Shown: positions 23,321-32,211 of the stretch, piece by piece
Layout of the letters: every line of letters starts with the position of its first letter
Position numbering within the stretch: position 1 is the stretch's first letter
Source of the DNA: Armatimonadota bacterium
GTDB lineage: Bacteria > Armatimonadota > Armatimonadia > Armatimonadales > Capsulimonadaceae
Direction: 5' to 3'
Assembly: GCA_025353925.1 (NCBI GenBank)
Contig: JANXNV010000086.1
Location: 1 to 49,023, forward strand
Length of the DNA: 49,023 nucleotides
Position numbers and translations under genes: made by a program
Notes under the pieces: model-generated
What the model saw: the letters and a program-made list of their open reading frames with translations, nothing else
Told to the model about the DNA's origin: nothing
The model's database searches: none

Positions 23321-23754
23321 TGCTTACGATAGATGCAAACGTCTTTGTCTCCGCAGCCTCCACAACGGAAATTCAGTATACAGCGAGTATTGCTTTTTTT
23401 GCGCGTATCCTGCAAATGCACAAAAGGATTTACTGTCCGACCATTGTGTTGCCCGAGACTGTCGCTGGGATTATTCGGCCCACGAACAACTCACAGTTGG
23501 CCAGCATCACTGCTTCCGGGTTGAGTCAACTCCCTGGATTGACACTGGTAGTCTTGGATGATGCACTTGCAAGCGCGGCATCTGATATTATTTTGCAGTG
23601 TCGTCTCCGCGGTGCGGATGCGATCTACTTAGCGGTCGCACAGGAATACGGCACGACGCTCATTACCTGGGATCAGGAGTTGTTGACGCGCGGTCCATCT
23701 GTCGTCCCCACAATGACGCCCACTGATTGGCTTTTCTCTCACCCCACTGGATAG
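23320..23754 (+). CDS. vapC: VapC-type PIN-domain toxin
   Basis: 144 residues. PIN-domain acidic residues: Asp5 in TIDANVF, Glu in VLPETVAGI, Asp in RGADAIYLAVA, and Asp in TWDQELL. This is the normal VapC order for a Mg-dependent ribonuclease, usually acting on tRNA or rRNA. It is co-translated with the upstream antitoxin and ends 12 bases before uvrB, so uvrB expression may depend partly on this module's transcript. Confidence 0.88.
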   Translation: MLTIDANVFVSAASTTEIQYTASIAFFARILQMHKRIYCPTIVLPETVAGIIRPTNNSQLASITASGLSQLPGLTLVVLDDALASAASDIILQCRLRGADAIYLAVAQEYGTTLITWDQELLTRGPSVVPTMTPTDWLFSHPTG

Positions 23755-23766
23755 GAACCCCAGCGC

Positions 23767-25761
23767 ATGGATTTTAAAGTCATCTCGAATTACACGCCGT
23801 CCGGCGATCAGCCGGCGGCAATCGACAAACTTGTGGCCGGGCTGAAGCGCGGCGAAAAGTATCAGACACTTCTCGGTGCCACAGGAACGGGGAAAACGTT
23901 CACGGCGGCGAACGTCATCGAGCGCGTTCAGAAGCCGACGCTGGTGATCGCCCACAATAAAACACTGGCGGCGCAGCTTTGCTCCGAGTTCCGGGACTTC
24001 TTCGGCGAGAACGCCGTTGAGTACTTTGTTTCTTATTACGACTACTATCAGCCGGAAGCGTACATCCCCTCCACGGACACGTTTATCGAGAAAGATTCGA
24101 GCATCAACGATGAAATCGACCGGCTGCGCCACTCCGCTACGCAGGCGATCCTTGAGCGGCGGGACGTGATCGTTGTGGCGTCGGTCTCCTGCATCTACGG
24201 CCTCGGGGCACCGGAAGAATATTCGCGGATCATTCTGAAATTCGAGCGCGGCAAAGAGTACGACCGCGACGATATGCTTCGCCGCCTGGTGGATATGCAG
24301 TTCTCCCGGAATGATGTCGTGCTGACACGCTCCACCTTCCGGGTGCGCGGTGATGTTTTGGAGCTGCAGCCTGCCGATGAAGAAGTCGTCGTGCGTGTCG
24401 AGTTCTTCGGCGATGAGGTGGAGAAGATCACGATTGTCGATCCGCTGACCGGCGAGGTGCAGGGCAGCAAAGACGAAATCACCGTGTTCCCTGCCTCGCA
24501 CTTTGTTTCCAGCCCGGAGAAGCAGGAGCGGGCGATTGTCGGGATCGAAGAGGAGATGCACCTGCGGATCGCGCTCTTCAAGCAGCAGGGCAAGCTTCTC
24601 GAGGCCCAGCGGATTGAGCAGCGTACGCGCTTTGATCTGGAGATGATCCGAGAAGTCGGCTTTTGCTCAGGCATCGAGAACTATTCCCGCTGGTTCGACG
24701 GGCGTGCGCCAGGGACCGCCCCCAGCACGCTGCTCGACTATTTCCCGGACGATTATCTGCTGGTGATCGACGAATCCCACCAGACGCTCCCGCAGCTTCG
24801 GGCGATGTATAACGGTGACAAAGCACGCAAAGACACACTGATCGATTACGGCTTTCGCCTGCCTTCGGCGGGTGATAATCGGCCACTGAAGTTCGAGGAA
24901 TTTCAGGAGCGTGTGGGTCAGTGCGTTTTCGTCTCCGCGACTCCGGCGGCGTTTGAGCGCGAGCGATCCGAGCAGATCGTCCAGCAGATCATCCGCCCGA
25001 CCGGACTGATCGACCCCGAGATTTTGATCCGTCCGACCAAAGGTCAGGTCGATGATCTGCTGGGCGAGATTCGGGAGCGGACGGCACGAGGCGAGCGCGT
25101 CCTGGTGACGACTCTGACCAAGAAGATGGCGGAAGACCTGACCGAGTACCTGCTTGACCTGAACATCAAAGTCAATTATTTGCATAGCGATGTCCACACG
25201 CTGGAGCGTACGGAGATACTCCGAGACCTGCGTCTGGGCATCTATGACGTGATCATTGGAATCAATCTGCTGCGCGAAGGATTGGACTTACCTGAGGTGT
25301 CACTGGTCGCGATTTTGGACGCCGACAAAGAAGGCTTTCTGCGCTCGGACACATCGCTGATCCAGACCATCGGACGGGCTGCGCGGAACGTCGGCGGGCA
25401 GGTCATCATGTACGCCGACCGGATCACCGGCTCGATGGACCGGGCGATGGGCGAGACGGACCGTCGCCGAATTATCCAGGTCGCGTATAATACTGAGCAT
25501 AACATCACGCCCTACACCGTCAACAAAGCGGTACGCGAAGTCATCGAATCGAAGAAGATCGCCGAGCAGAAGAGCTACTACAATATCTCCCGCAACCGCA
25601 ACCCGGAAACGCTGCCATTGGATCAGCTCATGTCCGCCCTCGCCGACATCGAGAAAGAAATGAAACAAGCTGCCCGGGGCCTCGATTTCGAGCGAGCCGC
25701 CGAGCTGCGCGATGAGCTGTCACGTCTGAAAAAGCTGCTGCCGGCGGGCTCGAAGAAGTAG
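23767..25761 (+). CDS. uvrB: UvrABC excision nuclease subunit B
   Basis: 664 residues, normal length (about 660–680). Walker A GATGTGKT (37–44), the damage-probing beta-hairpin segment [20 protein letters not shown], the DESH box near residue 340, [12 protein letters not shown], helicase motifs with [17 protein letters not shown] and QTIGRAARN, and a C-terminal UVR domain ([17 protein letters not shown]) that contacts UvrC. It verifies DNA lesions delivered by UvrA and recruits UvrC in nucleotide excision repair. A photolyase-like gene at 47482 covers UV damage as well. Confidence 0.98.
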   Translation: MDFKVISNYTPSGDQPAAIDKLVAGLKRGEKYQTLLGATGTGKTFTAANVIERVQKPTLVIAHNKTLAAQLCSEFRDFFGENAVEYFVSYYDYYQPEAYIPSTDTFIEKDSSINDEIDRLRHSATQAILERRDVIVVASVSCIYGLGAPEEYSRIILKFERGKEYDRDDMLRRLVDMQFSRNDVVLTRSTFRVRGDVLELQPADEEVVVRVEFFGDEVEKITIVDPLTGEVQGSKDEITVFPASHFVSSPEKQERAIVGIEEEMHLRIALFKQQGKLLEAQRIEQRTRFDLEMIREVGFCSGIENYSRWFDGRAPGTAPSTLLDYFPDDYLLVIDESHQTLPQLRAMYNGDKARKDTLIDYGFRLPSAGDNRPLKFEEFQERVGQCVFVSATPAAFERERSEQIVQQIIRPTGLIDPEILIRPTKGQVDDLLGEIRERTARGERVLVTTLTKKMAEDLTEYLLDLNIKVNYLHSDVHTLERTEILRDLRLGIYDVIIGINLLREGLDLPEVSLVAILDADKEGFLRSDTSLIQTIGRAARNVGGQVIMYADRITGSMDRAMGETDRRRIIQVAYNTEHNITPYTVNKAVREVIESKKIAEQKSYYNISRNRNPETLPLDQLMSALADIEKEMKQAARGLDFERAAELRDELSRLKKLLPAGSKK

Positions 25762-25840
25762 AATACCAGGTGCCGTCGCCCCAATCCGCATCGACAGGGG
25801 CACAGACCAGATACAGACTGCAAAAAAATGAGGCACCACG

Positions 25841-26373
25841 ATGATCGTCAATTTCGTCAGCGATTTTCCACTGATCCGCAATTACATAGCTGATCGCATT
25901 CAAGCACAAGCCAAATCGGTGAGCCGATCAGTGCCATCACACTCGGCTTCCGGCTGGATCAAGCTTGTCTTGTGGCCCTACACTTCGACACTCGAGAAAA
26001 GCCTACCCGCGATGGAAGTTGGGATGTAGCACTGGAAGGGCCAATTTTGGAGCTGATGCACTGGTATGATGCTTACGAGGCCGCTGGCCGCGATGGCATC
26101 TCGTTTGTGTAGCTCAAGGGAGAGCCACGTGAATTACCGGCCGGGGCGGGGGACATGGCTGTCGCGGCTGTCTTTGGCGAAACTCTCCGTGACATCGTGC
26201 TGGATATGCTCATTGCCGGTTCCTTTCGCCCGCTGCCCCTAAGGGACGACTGCCAGCTTGATTTGGAAGAGTTCGACTCACTGTATGCGTGGCCGAATGA
26301 GACGTTCGATCCCGACGTGACCGATCGGCCTAACGAGATACGTCGCCTTTTGCTGGGCCAATTGGAATACTGA
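25841..26373 (+). pseudogene. Decayed gene of unknown family (one frameshift, one in-frame TAG)
   Basis: The start frame gives MIVNFVSDFPLIRNYIADRI and breaks at an A-run (25913–25915). Adding one A restores a good frame: IGEPISAITLGFRLDQ, ALHFDTREKPTRDGSWD, GPILELMHWYDAYEAAG, up to a TAG at 26110–26112. The same frame then continues PRELPAGAGDMAVAAVFGE, DCQLDLEEFDSLYAWPNE and RRLLLGQLEY to a TGA. Together this is one protein of about 177 residues, acidic and soluble, with composition of a real gene throughout. I do not recognise the family. Two lesions make true inactivation more likely than a single read error. Confidence 0.7.
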
Positions 26374-26463
26374 TCCTTTTTCCTATCTTCCGAACGAAGC
26401 ACATCTCTTCTAATTCAGCAGCGAAGAGTGGTAGAATCGCATTCTTTTCCTGGAAGCCCCGGC

Positions 26464-26580
26464 ATGACGACTGCACTTCCAAACCTTGTCCTTCTCCGCC
26501 CCGGCATCCGCACAAAGCTTATTTCATCCTATGACCGCAGCAGCAATGGCAACTTTCCACGGATTTACTTTAAAGGAGGT
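26464..26580 (+). pseudogene. 5' fragment of a DUF2961 gene
   Basis: The 39 codons starting MTTALPNLVLLRPGIRTK closely match the N-terminus of the intact DUF2961 gene at 27584 (MTTSLNNLSILRPGIRSK), including SSYDRS and a Gly-Gly at codons 38–39. Homology then stops where the 3' end of the PIN-domain gene begins on the other strand. The rest of this copy is missing, so this is a truncated tandem duplicate. Confidence 0.75.
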
Positions 26581-27139
26581 TCAGATTTTCCTCGAGGCGT
26601 AGGGCAAGCTTGTTGAGGCGATTTGTCTTGAGAGTCTGCAAGTAGCCTGCTGCATCTTTCGGCGGGTGACGCAAGGACGCGCGGTGCATCTGAACGGCAT
26701 TCAAAAACAAGGCAGGATCTTGATCAAAGAGGCCGACCAGGAAATCGTCCGGGTGGATCGCCTGAACGTCATACGTTCTAAGAACTGCATTAGGGAAATC
26801 CGAGAGGTTGTAAGTGACAATAATAGGCGCACCTGCCTCGATAGCTGCGGCTAAAACGTGGCGGTCGTTCGCGTCCGGCAGGCTTAGCGCAGGAATCCGC
26901 GCCTCGTAGCCCGAAACCAGGCATTCAGGCGTGACTTTGTCCATAAGGCGTCGAGTACGATCTAATTGGGCTGGCGTCACATCCGAGTTATTCGCCAAAA
27001 CATTCCGTATCCACTCTGCGTGTATTTCTTCAGTCCAGCGCGGCGCATAAATGCGGGCGGCGGCAAGCCGCATCAGCAAATCGCGCAACGAGGGTGGATA
27101 TAGAACACAAGCATCTAACAGAGCAACAATCTTTGGCAT
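26570..27139 (-). CDS. PIN-domain toxin partner (COG1569-like)
   Basis: 189 residues from ATG 27139, with AAGGG five bases upstream. It starts MPKIVALLDACVLYPPSLRD (Asp9, first PIN acid), then ARIYAPRWTEEIHAEW (Glu), SLPDANDRHVLAAAIEAGA (two Asp) and IIVTYNLSDFP (Asp), all in PIN order. The C-terminal 50 residues are a helical extension. Ten bases separate it from the Phd-type antitoxin gene upstream, giving a type II toxin–antitoxin pair. The 3' end overlaps the broken end of the DUF2961 fragment, so the pair seems to have replaced the rest of that gene. Confidence 0.83.
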   Translation of the reverse strand: MPKIVALLDACVLYPPSLRDLLMRLAAARIYAPRWTEEIHAEWIRNVLANNSDVTPAQLDRTRRLMDKVTPECLVSGYEARIPALSLPDANDRHVLAAAIEAGAPIIVTYNLSDFPNAVLRTYDVQAIHPDDFLVGLFDQDPALFLNAVQMHRASLRHPPKDAAGYLQTLKTNRLNKLALRLEENLNLL

Positions 27140-27149
27140 TATGCCCTTT

Positions 27150-27473
27150 TTAATGGTACAGCCCAAGCCGATCCGTCTCTGCCATGATCTCATCGACAAT
27201 AGCGTGACTACGTTCGATTTCGGCCTCCGTCACGTCCTCATGCGTCACGGCATATTGAGATTCTCGGGCAACATCTCGGACATAAGCGACCGCCTCAATA
27301 TGGCGGACCCTCTCCAAAAGGTCCTCATAGGTCTCCGTATCCAGCAGCACGGCTTCTGCACGGCCGTTAACGGTCAATACCTCGGGGGCGCGTGTCTCTT
27401 TCAGCCGTGCGACGTGCGCTTCTGCGTCCCGGATGAAGTCGCTCAAGGAATGTGTTTGACGTGTGTCCAGCAT
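27150..27473 (-). CDS. Phd/YefM-type antitoxin
   Basis: 107 residues from ATG 27473, chosen because GAGG stands six bases upstream; two ATGs further upstream lack spacing. LSDFIRDAEAHVARLKETRA, PEVLTVNGRAEAVLLDTETYEDL is the standard Phd/YefM DNA-binding fold, with the xxG(R/K)AEAVL(L/V) strand. The C-terminal half (about 50 residues, mostly acidic helix) should neutralise the PIN toxin encoded ten bases downstream. Confidence 0.85.
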   Translation of the reverse strand: MLDTRQTHSLSDFIRDAEAHVARLKETRAPEVLTVNGRAEAVLLDTETYEDLLERVRHIEAVAYVRDVARESQYAVTHEDVTEAEIERSHAIVDEIMAETDRLGLYH

Positions 27474-27583
27474 GATAAGCCTCATTCGCGTGATCCGCAA
27501 TGGTTATATAGTGGCACATCTGCGGCAAAGAGTCAACGCGGGCAATGGGGTATCATAAGCCAACTGCACGCAGGAAACAGCTT

Positions 27584-28732
27584 ATGACGACATCACTCAA
27601 CAACCTATCAATTCTCCGCCCCGGCATCCGTTCAAAGCGAGTCTCTTCCTACGACCGCAGCGGCGGCAACAATGATTTTGTGCGTGTCGAAGCCGGAGGA
27701 ACAACGGCCCTGGCGGAGATCGCCGGGGCCGGGGTGATTAAGCATCTCTGGATCACGCTGGCCTGCGATGACCCGATAATCCGTCGAAACGCTGTTTTGC
27801 GGATGTTCTGGGATGGGGAAGAAAGCCCCTCTGTCGAAGCGCCGCTGGGCGACTTCTTTGGGCAGGGCTGGGGCGAGAAATATCTTTATGCCGCACTCCC
27901 GCTGGCTGCCGCGCCCGCTGGCGGGAACGCGCTGAACTGCTACTTCCCTATGCCGTTTGGGGACGGGGCACGGATCGAGATCGAGAACCAATCGGACAGT
28001 CCCATCACGCACCTCTACTACTACGTAGACTACGAGGAACACGCCGGTGGGATTGGGCCGGATCAGGGGCGTTTTCATGCCTGGTGGAACCGGCAAATGC
28101 CGGGGCCGGAAGCGGGACAGGGTGATCGGGAGAATGAATGGGAGACATTGGGTACCCAGCCAAAGAACCCTGCGGACACCTACAACCACGTACTGCTTCA
28201 CGCGGAAGGCGCAGGGCATTATGTCGGAGTGAACTACTTTGTCGACTCGCCTACCCCGTTGTGGTACGGGGAGGGTGATGATATGTTTCTTGTCGACGGT
28301 GAGGCCTGGCCGGGGTCTCTGCACGGAACCGGGACAGAAGACTACTTCAACTCATCCTGGTGCCCGAAAGAGCTGTATGCACACCCCTACTTCGGCTATG
28401 CACGGGTGAACGGCGAGACGGGATTTCTGGGCCGGACACACTGCTACCGTTTTCATCTGGAAGACCCGATCTACTTCGGAAAGTCGCTTCGAGGTTCCAT
28501 CGAGCACGGCCACGCCAATAGCTTGACTCTGGACATTGCCACAGTCGCTTACTGGTACCAAACCGAGCCGCATCTGCCGTTTGTCCCAATAATATCCCGA
28601 GAGAAACGTCAGCCGATGCCGCCGATCGGGGCCGTCGAGATTCATAAATGGCGTGATAGCTGGCGGCGTGAACTAGGCGGAGGGCGGCTCTGGGGAAATG
28701 AGCCTCTGCCGTATGGTACAAGGATTGACTGA
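27584..28732 (+). CDS. DUF2961 (GH172-type) glycosidase-like protein
   Basis: 382 residues from ATG 27584 with AGGAAA upstream; there is no signal peptide. The DUF2961 family signature is read in SSYDRSGGNNDFVRV, GAGVIKHLWIT, LRMFWDGEESPSVEAPLGDFFG, YYYVDYEEH and the strictly kept DGEAWPGSLHGTGTEDYFN, with the acidic residues used for catalysis. Studied members (GH172) act on fructofuranosyl or arabinofuranosyl linkages and form jelly-roll oligomers. It is probably cytoplasmic. A 14-bp stem-loop follows the stop. A truncated copy of its 5' end lies 1.1 kb upstream. Confidence 0.9.
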   Translation: MTTSLNNLSILRPGIRSKRVSSYDRSGGNNDFVRVEAGGTTALAEIAGAGVIKHLWITLACDDPIIRRNAVLRMFWDGEESPSVEAPLGDFFGQGWGEKYLYAALPLAAAPAGGNALNCYFPMPFGDGARIEIENQSDSPITHLYYYVDYEEHAGGIGPDQGRFHAWWNRQMPGPEAGQGDRENEWETLGTQPKNPADTYNHVLLHAEGAGHYVGVNYFVDSPTPLWYGEGDDMFLVDGEAWPGSLHGTGTEDYFNSSWCPKELYAHPYFGYARVNGETGFLGRTHCYRFHLEDPIYFGKSLRGSIEHGHANSLTLDIATVAYWYQTEPHLPFVPIISREKRQPMPPIGAVEIHKWRDSWRRELGGGRLWGNEPLPYGTRID

Positions 28733-28740
28733 CACACGAA

Positions 28741-28786
28741 AACGCCTCCTTCAACCCCGGGCAAACCAGGTCTTGAAGGAGGCGTT
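28741..28786. terminator. Strong stem-loop after the DUF2961 gene
   Basis: AACGCCTCCTTCAA (28741–28754) and TTGAAGGAGGCGTT (28773–28786) are perfect inverted repeats of 14 bases around an 18-base loop. It begins eight bases after the DUF2961 stop. On the plus strand the stem ends GCGTTTGGTTG, on the minus strand GCGTTTTCG, so a short T-tract exists in both directions. It is a likely terminator, though the T-tracts are weak. Confidence 0.7.
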
Positions 28787-29046
28787 TGGTTGGGAACTAG
28801 CTTCCCCAGACGGCGCGCAGAATGTGGATGATGTGTGAAAGAACCAGCATGGGTGTGTATTTCCTTCCGGTGTATTACAGAAAGTGTGTAGAAAGAGAAA
28901 AGCTTCAGTTTATTGTCGCTGTTGCGAAAACGCACCGTCCAGCTAGATCCACTTCCAGGACACATCAGGGTATTTCTACCGAGCCTGCTCTTAATTATAA
29001 CCCATAAACTGTGTAACCCAACGCTTGCTGTGATTTATTTTGCGAT
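28787..29046. other. Non-coding stretch, no feature recognised
   Basis: With the hairpin before it, this makes a gap of about 310 bases between two genes. The part near 28960–29045 is AT-rich. Short open frames exist on both strands, but they lack SD sequences and protein-like composition. No tRNA, promoter pair or repeat was recognised. Confidence 0.6.
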
Positions 29047-29502
29047 TTATTTTTGTGGTGCAGGCGGCCAGACACCTAGGCTGGTACCGACCTCTGATTT
29101 TTTCGCGATCTGTCTCGTCGCACGTCGGTTCCAGGCCCAGTGGTAGGGCCAGCAGAACAGGAAAAATAGTGGTGGCAGGGTAAAGAGCAGTCCGACGAGT
29201 AAGGCACGGGTTAACGGATCAGCGAACATTGCAGAAACCAGGGCAAATCCCTCCAGTACGGCAGGGGCAAGCCGCCAGTGCCGGGCGGCAAGCAGCCTCG
29301 GCAGCAGAAAGTATACCGCACCGGCAGCACCGACCGTGATCATGCCCAGGCCGCTGAATATCCAGAACAAGCGCACCCACAACCATGGGCGGATGGGTTT
29401 ATCCGGCGTCGGGCGCAGCGATACAAACGGCCCCCAGGTCCAGTCCTGATCGCTCTGCCAGTTGAAAAACTGCTCCCACATAGTGCTATTGATGTGATGC
29501 AT
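29047..29502 (-). CDS. Unrecognised membrane protein
   Basis: 151 residues, starting within the end of the ppx gene (17-base overlap); an internal ATG at 29481 is an alternative. The N-terminal 40 residues are Trp-rich and polar (WEQFFNWQSDQDWTWGPF). Two or three membrane spans follow: WIFSGLGMITVGAAGAVYFL, an amphipathic stretch, and LLVGLLFTLPPLFFLFCWP. The C-terminus is short and basic. I do not recognise the family. Being last in the polyphosphate-type operon, it may anchor or help one of those proteins. Confidence 0.65.
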   Translation of the reverse strand: MHHINSTMWEQFFNWQSDQDWTWGPFVSLRPTPDKPIRPWLWVRLFWIFSGLGMITVGAAGAVYFLLPRLLAARHWRLAPAVLEGFALVSAMFADPLTRALLVGLLFTLPPLFFLFCWPYHWAWNRRATRQIAKKSEVGTSLGVWPPAPQK

Positions 29503-30409
29503 AGTCGGCGAGGAGGCCGTAACGGAGTCCGCGTGCGCTGAGCAGAAACGAGTCCGCGGAGAAATAGGTCAGCAGGCAATCCAGAATCAAAGCACCTGCC
29601 ACGATGATGTCGGCACGTTTCGGTTCCAGACCGGGAATCTTGCGCCGATCAGCAACGGGGACCGCGGCGAAACGCCCAAGAGCATCCGCTACAGCGGCAT
29701 GAGTGACTGTCAGGGCATGCACCGCATCCGGGTCCGGATCGATCAGGCCGGTTGTCACAGCGGCGATATTTGAGGCAGTTCCCCCAATCCCCGCGACGCG
29801 AGGCAGTGTCTCCGGCAACTCGAATGCCTGGAAGGTGGATCGAACAAAAGCGGCGGCCTTTTGCATCTCTTCAGCTGTCGGCGGATCGGAAAGCAGAAAA
29901 CGCTCGGTGAGACGCACGGCTCCGATATTCAAGCTGTCGTGCCGCCCTGCCCCCGCTTGGTCCCCCAATATCAGCTCCGTACTGCCGCCTCCGATGTCGA
30001 AAACCAGCAGGTTCGCGTCGGCAGCGATGCCCAGACTCGCATCGGAACGAACGGCGGCATAGGCTAACTGTGCCTCTCGGTCACCGGAGATGATCTGTAT
30101 CTCTACTCCGGCCCGAAGTTTTGCCTGCTCGAGAAAGCTCTGACCGTTTGCCGCATCACGCAGGGCACTTGTGCCCGCCCCGAGCACCTCTTCCGCGCCG
30201 AGACTGCGTGCATCGGCGGCATACCGGGTGACTGCTGCCAGGGTCCGCTCCATCGCCGCTTCATTCAGCCGCTTTGAGGCGTCCACCCCCTCGCCCAGAC
30301 GGGTGACTTCCGACACTTCCAACACAACTGTTAGAGCACCAGACTCAGACACATCGGCGACAGTCATTTTCGTTGAGTTGGTACCAATATCAATCGCCGC
30401 AAGTCGCAT
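29486..30409 (-). CDS. ppx: Ppx/GppA-family phosphatase
   Basis: 307 residues. ASKHA ATPase fold of exopolyphosphatases and pppGpp phosphohydrolases: AAIDIGTNSTKM (phosphate 1), GAGTSALRDA, ISGDREAQLAY (catalytic Glu region), LVFDIGGGSTELILG (phosphate 2) and VAGIGGTASNIAAV. It is the short, two-domain form without the C-terminal HD domain. It removes terminal phosphate from polyphosphate and/or pppGpp. The operon also encodes CHAD domains, which bind polyphosphate, so the polyphosphate role is favoured. Two bases separate it from the metallophosphoesterase gene. Confidence 0.92.
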   Translation of the reverse strand: MRLAAIDIGTNSTKMTVADVSESGALTVVLEVSEVTRLGEGVDASKRLNEAAMERTLAAVTRYAADARSLGAEEVLGAGTSALRDAANGQSFLEQAKLRAGVEIQIISGDREAQLAYAAVRSDASLGIAADANLLVFDIGGGSTELILGDQAGAGRHDSLNIGAVRLTERFLLSDPPTAEEMQKAAAFVRSTFQAFELPETLPRVAGIGGTASNIAAVTTGLIDPDPDAVHALTVTHAAVADALGRFAAVPVADRRKIPGLEPKRADIIVAGALILDCLLTYFSADSFLLSARGLRYGLLADYASHQ

Positions 30410-30411
30410 TT

Positions 30412-31056
30412 TTAGTTCCTCGCGCTCTTAAGCTCAGCTTCTGGCTCGTGCCCGTCGTTTAAAGTAAGAACCGCATAATAGAATCCACCGTCGAGCGATC
30501 GGCCCAGGCTGCCGGGATTGACCCAAAGAACACCTCCGACAGATCGGACGAAAGGAGTATGCGTGTGTCCACAGACGACGATCCGGGCAGAGGTTCCGGC
30601 TGCGATTTCCTTCAACTCAGCGTCGGCTGTCCAGGTCCCCAGACCCTTTTTACTGCCGGGGGAGTAGTGTGTCAGGACAAGTGGGACGATCTGAAGAGTC
30701 ATCTCTATCTCGGCGGGCAATGCCTGCAGCCAGCGGCGCGACTCTTCGGAGATCGCGGCACTATCCCGGCGCAAAGCCTCATATTTTTCGGGACGCTCCC
30801 GTGCCCACTTTTTTCGGTATTCGGCTTCATGCTCTGGAAAGAGCGCGACGTTTTTGTCGTAATTGCCACGAGCCGTTATGATTTGCGGGCGGTCTTTCAG
30901 AAAATGGATGCAGGCCTCCGGGGATTGGCCGTAGCCGACATTATCGCCGGTATTTAGCACGACGCGGTCTGTCAAGCCAGTGCGTTCCAGGCTGTGCCAC
31001 ACGGTCTCCAGAGCCTCGATATTGCCGTGTATGTCTCCGAGTACCGCGTACTGCAC
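30412..31056 (-). CDS. Calcineurin-like metallophosphoesterase (YfcE/MJ0936 type)
   Basis: 214 residues, GTG start. Di-metal motifs run in order: GDIHGN (Asp8, His10), TGDNVGYG (Asp), ARGNYD (Asn, where classic members have GNH/GNC-D), and CGHTHTPF (two His). This is the small cytosolic phosphodiesterase group, active on various phosphodiesters. The exact substrate is unknown. It lies between the HhH-protein gene (one base away) and ppx, suggesting a role in the same phosphate or nucleotide-related pathway. Confidence 0.88.
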   Translation of the reverse strand: MQYAVLGDIHGNIEALETVWHSLERTGLTDRVVLNTGDNVGYGQSPEACIHFLKDRPQIITARGNYDKNVALFPEHEAEYRKKWARERPEKYEALRRDSAAISEESRRWLQALPAEIEMTLQIVPLVLTHYSPGSKKGLGTWTADAELKEIAAGTSARIVVCGHTHTPFVRSVGGVLWVNPGSLGRSLDGGFYYAVLTLNDGHEPEAELKSARN

Positions 31057-31057
31057 G

Positions 31058-31687
31058 TTAATCGCCTAGCGTCTTTTGCAGTCGTCGGCGCCGCTCACGC
31101 AACTCTTCGACCAGCAGCGCCTGTTTCTTGGAAGAGAGCTTTTCGGCATTTGCGGCACCCGACAGCAAAGCGGCGATCTTATCCAGGGTCTTGACCGCTT
31201 TCTCGACTTGCGCGGCAGAAAGAGTATCCGGCCCCTCGGCAAGCTCTGAAGCAACGGAGTCGAGCTTTTCAAGCTGACGGTCCAGGTTCTTATCCCGGCT
31301 TTTCGCCGGGTTATGCTCTTTCAATCGCGCCGCCGCGACTTCCAGCTTCAGGAAGATGTCCTGAACGTGCTGGTTGATGTCTGCCAAGTCCACGTCGATT
31401 GCTGCCGCGACGTCAGGGGTGCTCGCCTCATGAGAGTGTAGATAGGCTTTAACGCGGGCCGCATTGACCATGCCCACGCCTTTGATGCCGCCGATCTGCT
31501 CGACGGAAGCTCGCATCAGGTCGGCACGTGTCCGCAGGCCGGCAAGTGCCAGCGCAGCGCGGCGTGTTTCACCGAGGTAAGGTATGTTTTCCAGGTTGTC
31601 GTCGGCGGCCGGCAGCACCGGAGCAGGCTGGACAGTGGCGACAGGGGGGGGCTTCCCATTTTTCTTAGAGGATGCGATTTTGGTCAT
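31058..31687 (-). CDS. Helix-hairpin-helix protein of the CHAD/ppx operon
   Basis: 209 residues. Residues about 30–90 hold two HhH-like units: ENIPYLGETRRAALALAGLR, then VEQIGGIKGVGMVNAARVKA. This resembles DUF4332 or the tandem HhH DNA-binding fold. The rest is helical and charged (IFLKLEVAAARLKEHNPA, LSSKKQALLVEELRERRRRL), probably a coiled coil. The N-tail is Lys/Pro-rich. The start overlaps the CHAD-C stop in an ATGA junction. A DNA-binding protein coupled to polyphosphate-binding CHAD halves could bridge granules and nucleoid, but that is conjecture. Confidence 0.7.
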   Translation of the reverse strand: MTKIASSKKNGKPPPVATVQPAPVLPAADDNLENIPYLGETRRAALALAGLRTRADLMRASVEQIGGIKGVGMVNAARVKAYLHSHEASTPDVAAAIDVDLADINQHVQDIFLKLEVAAARLKEHNPAKSRDKNLDRQLEKLDSVASELAEGPDTLSAAQVEKAVKTLDKIAALLSGAANAEKLSSKKQALLVEELRERRRRLQKTLGD

Positions 31688-32211
31688 GATTGCGTCACAC
31701 TTTCTTCGGGAGAGGTCTCCGTCGGCTCGGCTTCGGACTGCACCAGCATCTGGAGGAAGTTGCGTTTGAAGCCTTGTCTCTGCAGCTTGTTCCAGTAAGC
31801 AATGAAAAGGCGATAAAGCTTAGCCCGCTCCGAGTGCTGGGCCTGAATGAGACGTTCGAGACCCACACGGATCTCGGGTCGGCCGTGTGCATGGTCGTCT
31901 ACGAATTCCTGTAGCAGCGGGCCGCGCACGTCACGGTCATGAATCTCGCCGATCTGTTCCTGCACCGATTTCACCTGATCGTACAGCTTTGTGAACTCCT
32001 TGCCGGGGAAGCAGGGCGCAAAGATCTCCAGGGTGTAACGCAGACGCTTGGCGGCGATCCGCATGTTGTGCAGCTCTTCCACACGGGCGGGGTCGCTGAT
32101 ATAAGGGGAGAACTGATACAGCTCCTCCAAACGCGTATGCAGCATCAACGGCGCATTGGAGAGCAGGGAGGCCTGCGGGTTGACGGCGTAGAGTGGAAGG
32201 GCTTTAGCCAT
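31684..32211 (-). CDS. CHAD domain, C-terminal half (split gene)
   Basis: 175 residues from ATG 32211 (GAGGAAGAG upstream). VEELHNMRIAAKRLRYTLEIF and QVKSVQEQIGEIHDRDV are the second-half repeats of a CHAD domain (His, Arg and Lys lining a basic cavity). The first half lies in the gene just upstream, which ends eight bases inside this one (ATGGCTAA). CHAD domains are alpha-helical and bind inorganic polyphosphate. The preceding 40 residues (LLSNAPLMLHTRLEELYQF) form the lead-in helix. Confidence 0.83.
   Translation of the reverse strand: MAKALPLYAVNPQASLLSNAPLMLHTRLEELYQFSPYISDPARVEELHNMRIAAKRLRYTLEIFAPCFPGKEFTKLYDQVKSVQEQIGEIHDRDVRGPLLQEFVDDHAHGRPEIRVGLERLIQAQHSERAKLYRLFIAYWNKLQRQGFKRNFLQMLVQSEAEPTETSPEESVTQS

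Noticed and set aside
23629-24561. Minus-strand open frame of about 310 codons over vapC and uvrB
   Set aside because: It is a mirror of the uvrB reading frame in G+C-rich DNA, with no family motif or SD.
28822-29007. Short plus-strand open frames between the DUF2961 gene and the membrane protein gene
   Set aside because: They have no SD, no protein-like composition and no similarity to anything recognised.
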